This document shows positions 63,059 to 64,000 of a stretch of 64,000 nt of DNA, one piece after another; the stretch's first letter is position 1, and every line of letters starts with the position of its first letter. The notes below the pieces were generated by a model, which ran no database searches, was not told where the DNA came from, and saw only the letters and a program-made list of their open reading frames with translations. The stretch lies in the NCBI GenBank assembly GCA_900313615.1, contig OMRP01000006.1, positions 32,796-96,795 on the forward strand, given 5' to 3'. The stretch is from an uncultured Prevotellaceae bacterium (GTDB lineage: Bacteria > Bacteroidota > Bacteroidia > Bacteroidales > Bacteroidaceae). Position numbers and translations under genes: made by a program.

Positions 63059-63999
63059 CTAAAGTCTGGTAACATAGAAGGGTCTTTAATCACAGTGCCA
63101 GGACCATGATTGCTTCCATCATTAATGTAATTTATACCCATTACTCGTAGTATTAAATTTTCAGTTCGAACAGCATCGACATGTTGCCTTTCCTTTCCTC
63201 TCCCAGAAGCAAGAGAGCGACCATGTCCTATAATTTCATGACCTGTGGTGACGGCTATTCCGTTTGGGTGTAGACGTGTTTCATTAACAATAACAGAATG
63301 AGTCCCTTTTTCTGTTTGTACAGTTAACCCGCCACCCCCAAAAGCGGATATTATTTTTGTCGGAATTCCACCATTTTTTTTAACAATTGTGCTAACAGGT
63401 AGTCCTGCTTTTGCCAATTCTGAGGAGAAAGCCTCTTTTCCCACATTTGAAATTACTTTATTATTATCAGCATACTCAATCATATGTATGTCAGACGAAT
63501 TGATAGTATTAACAACCATATCTACCAGTGCTTTCTGGTCTTCTGATAAATTAATTCCATCAAAGGCAATATTTAATGCCTCTTTACTGATATGCGCCAA
63601 TGTCTCTTTGTCGTGATTCTTTCCTGACTGTTGGATTAATTCCCTAAAATTATCAAAAACATCACCTACAAACATTTCACGGATATTCTTCACAGCCATT
63701 GAAGCATCTTTTTGAGTAACCCCTTGTATTACGCATCCGTCAGGATCAACGGCATTCATCGGATTCCCCCCACAGTACGCATACGGACTGATACCGTAGT
63801 ATTTCTCGCACAGCGGGTCCATCTTGTCCCAGCGTGCGGTGACGGGGTTGTACTGCCTCGCGCCGTAGTCGTAGGTGTTCAGACCGTGCATCTTGTCGTA
63901 CTCCTTGCCGTTGTACCTTTGCGGCTGCACGTCGCTGTCCGTGACGTTGTTGCAGAACTGCAGGCCGGAGGGATAGTAGTTCATCTTCTGCACAATGGT
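63055..63999 (-). CDS. RHS/YD-repeat protein, 3-prime end, with putative metallopeptidase-like toxin tip (5-prime partial)
   Basis: The frame is open to the window edge, so the body of the RHS protein lies outside. Residues numbered from the codon at 63993: core to the hallmark NPMNAVDPDG at 77-86, then a 226-residue variable tip that is A+T-rich. The tip contains TTGHEIIGHGRSLASG (H252, E253, H257) followed by VRTENLILR (E278). The HE...H pattern with a later glutamate resembles zinc metallopeptidase toxins, but the spacing is HExxxH, not the classical HExxH, so catalytic activity is a hypothesis. The stop overlaps the next gene. RHS proteins deliver such tips to competing cells, often by type VI or other secretion; no secretion genes are in the window. 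Confidence 0.8.
   Translation of the reverse strand, partial: TIVQKMNYYPSGLQFCNNVTDSDVQPQRYNGKEYDKMHGLNTYDYGARQYNPVTARWDKMDPLCEKYYGISPYAYCGGNPMNAVDPDGCVIQGVTQKDASMAVKNIREMFVGDVFDNFRELIQQSGKNHDKETLAHISKEALNIAFDGINLSEDQKALVDMVVNTINSSDIHMIEYADNNKVISNVGKEAFSSELAKAGLPVSTIVKKNGGIPTKIISAFGGGGLTVQTEKGTHSVIVNETRLHPNGIAVTTGHEIIGHGRSLASGRGKERQHVDAVRTENLILRVMGINYINDGSNHGPGTVIKDPSMLPDFR
63750..63995 (-). repeat. RHS core direct repeat, copy 2
   Basis: Matches 61880-62130. The two copies flank the tip and immunity gene at 62525-63740. Confidence 0.9.
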
Positions 64000-64000
64000 T

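Overview
The window reads as a chromosomal segment of a gut or oral Bacteroidota, most likely a Prevotella/Segatella-type organism. The evidence is a SusC/SusD pair, a TPR hybrid two-component regulator ending in an AraC domain, type IX (Por) style C-terminal sorting tails of the form YIVNGKKVVK, a C10 (streptopain/interpain-like) protease, promoter-like TTTG-N19/20-TAnnTTTG elements, and core genes (gyrB, recO, rpsT, gpmI, ung, comM/yifB) with Bacteroidota-like sequences. No species can be fixed from the sequence alone.

Layout. 0-6 kb: the end of a TlpA-like protein without its CxxC, a ComM/YifB ATPase, a GH2 enzyme (minus strand), a DUF1893 protein and an ECF S-component-like membrane protein. 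5.9-22.2 kb: a polysaccharide utilisation locus predicted to act on arabinan. It holds a propeller/Y_Y_Y/AraC regulator that is in frame with a GtrA-like membrane domain, then SusC, SusD, a surface lipoprotein with three repeats, a GH43 with a C-terminal lipocalin-like domain, a GH51 arabinofuranosidase and a second GH43. 22.3-25.7 kb: a GT39 enzyme, a GtrB/ArnC-like GT2 and an ArnD-like deacetylase, which resemble a lipid-linked sugar modification set. 26-31 kb: a GH3 enzyme with an N-terminal DUF1573 domain, an MFS transporter and two small unknown membrane proteins.

31-41 kb: three secreted proteins with the same sorting tail: a C10 protease, a 1,492-residue gingipain-adhesin-like repeat protein and an endonuclease I-type nuclease. 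41-48 kb: a small conserved protein, an SF1 helicase, a DUF4878 lipoprotein, a YiiX-like hydrolase, gpmI, ung and a DUF3109 protein. 48-54.5 kb: AraC regulator, GH95 alpha-L-fucosidase and a TPR hybrid sensor, a small fucosidase locus. 54.5-61.4 kb: gyrB, a secreted TPR-CHAT (caspase-fold) protein, rpsT with tRNA-Glu just upstream, and recO. 61.4-64 kb: tandem RHS 3-prime modules with a candidate metallopeptidase-type toxin tip, a translationally coupled candidate immunity gene, and an older tip truncated by an IS982-like transposase remnant.

The observations I rate highest are: the RHS toxin/immunity module with its displaced, IS-broken orphan; a family of G/C-rich palindromic repeats that also sits inside protein-coding genes and is translated in frame; the GtrA-to-regulator in-frame junction at the edge of the arabinan locus; TTTGTCC direct repeats with a 21-bp period upstream of both glycan operons; and a shared 3-prime cassette (sorting tail, repeat, hairpin) behind two unrelated secreted enzymes.
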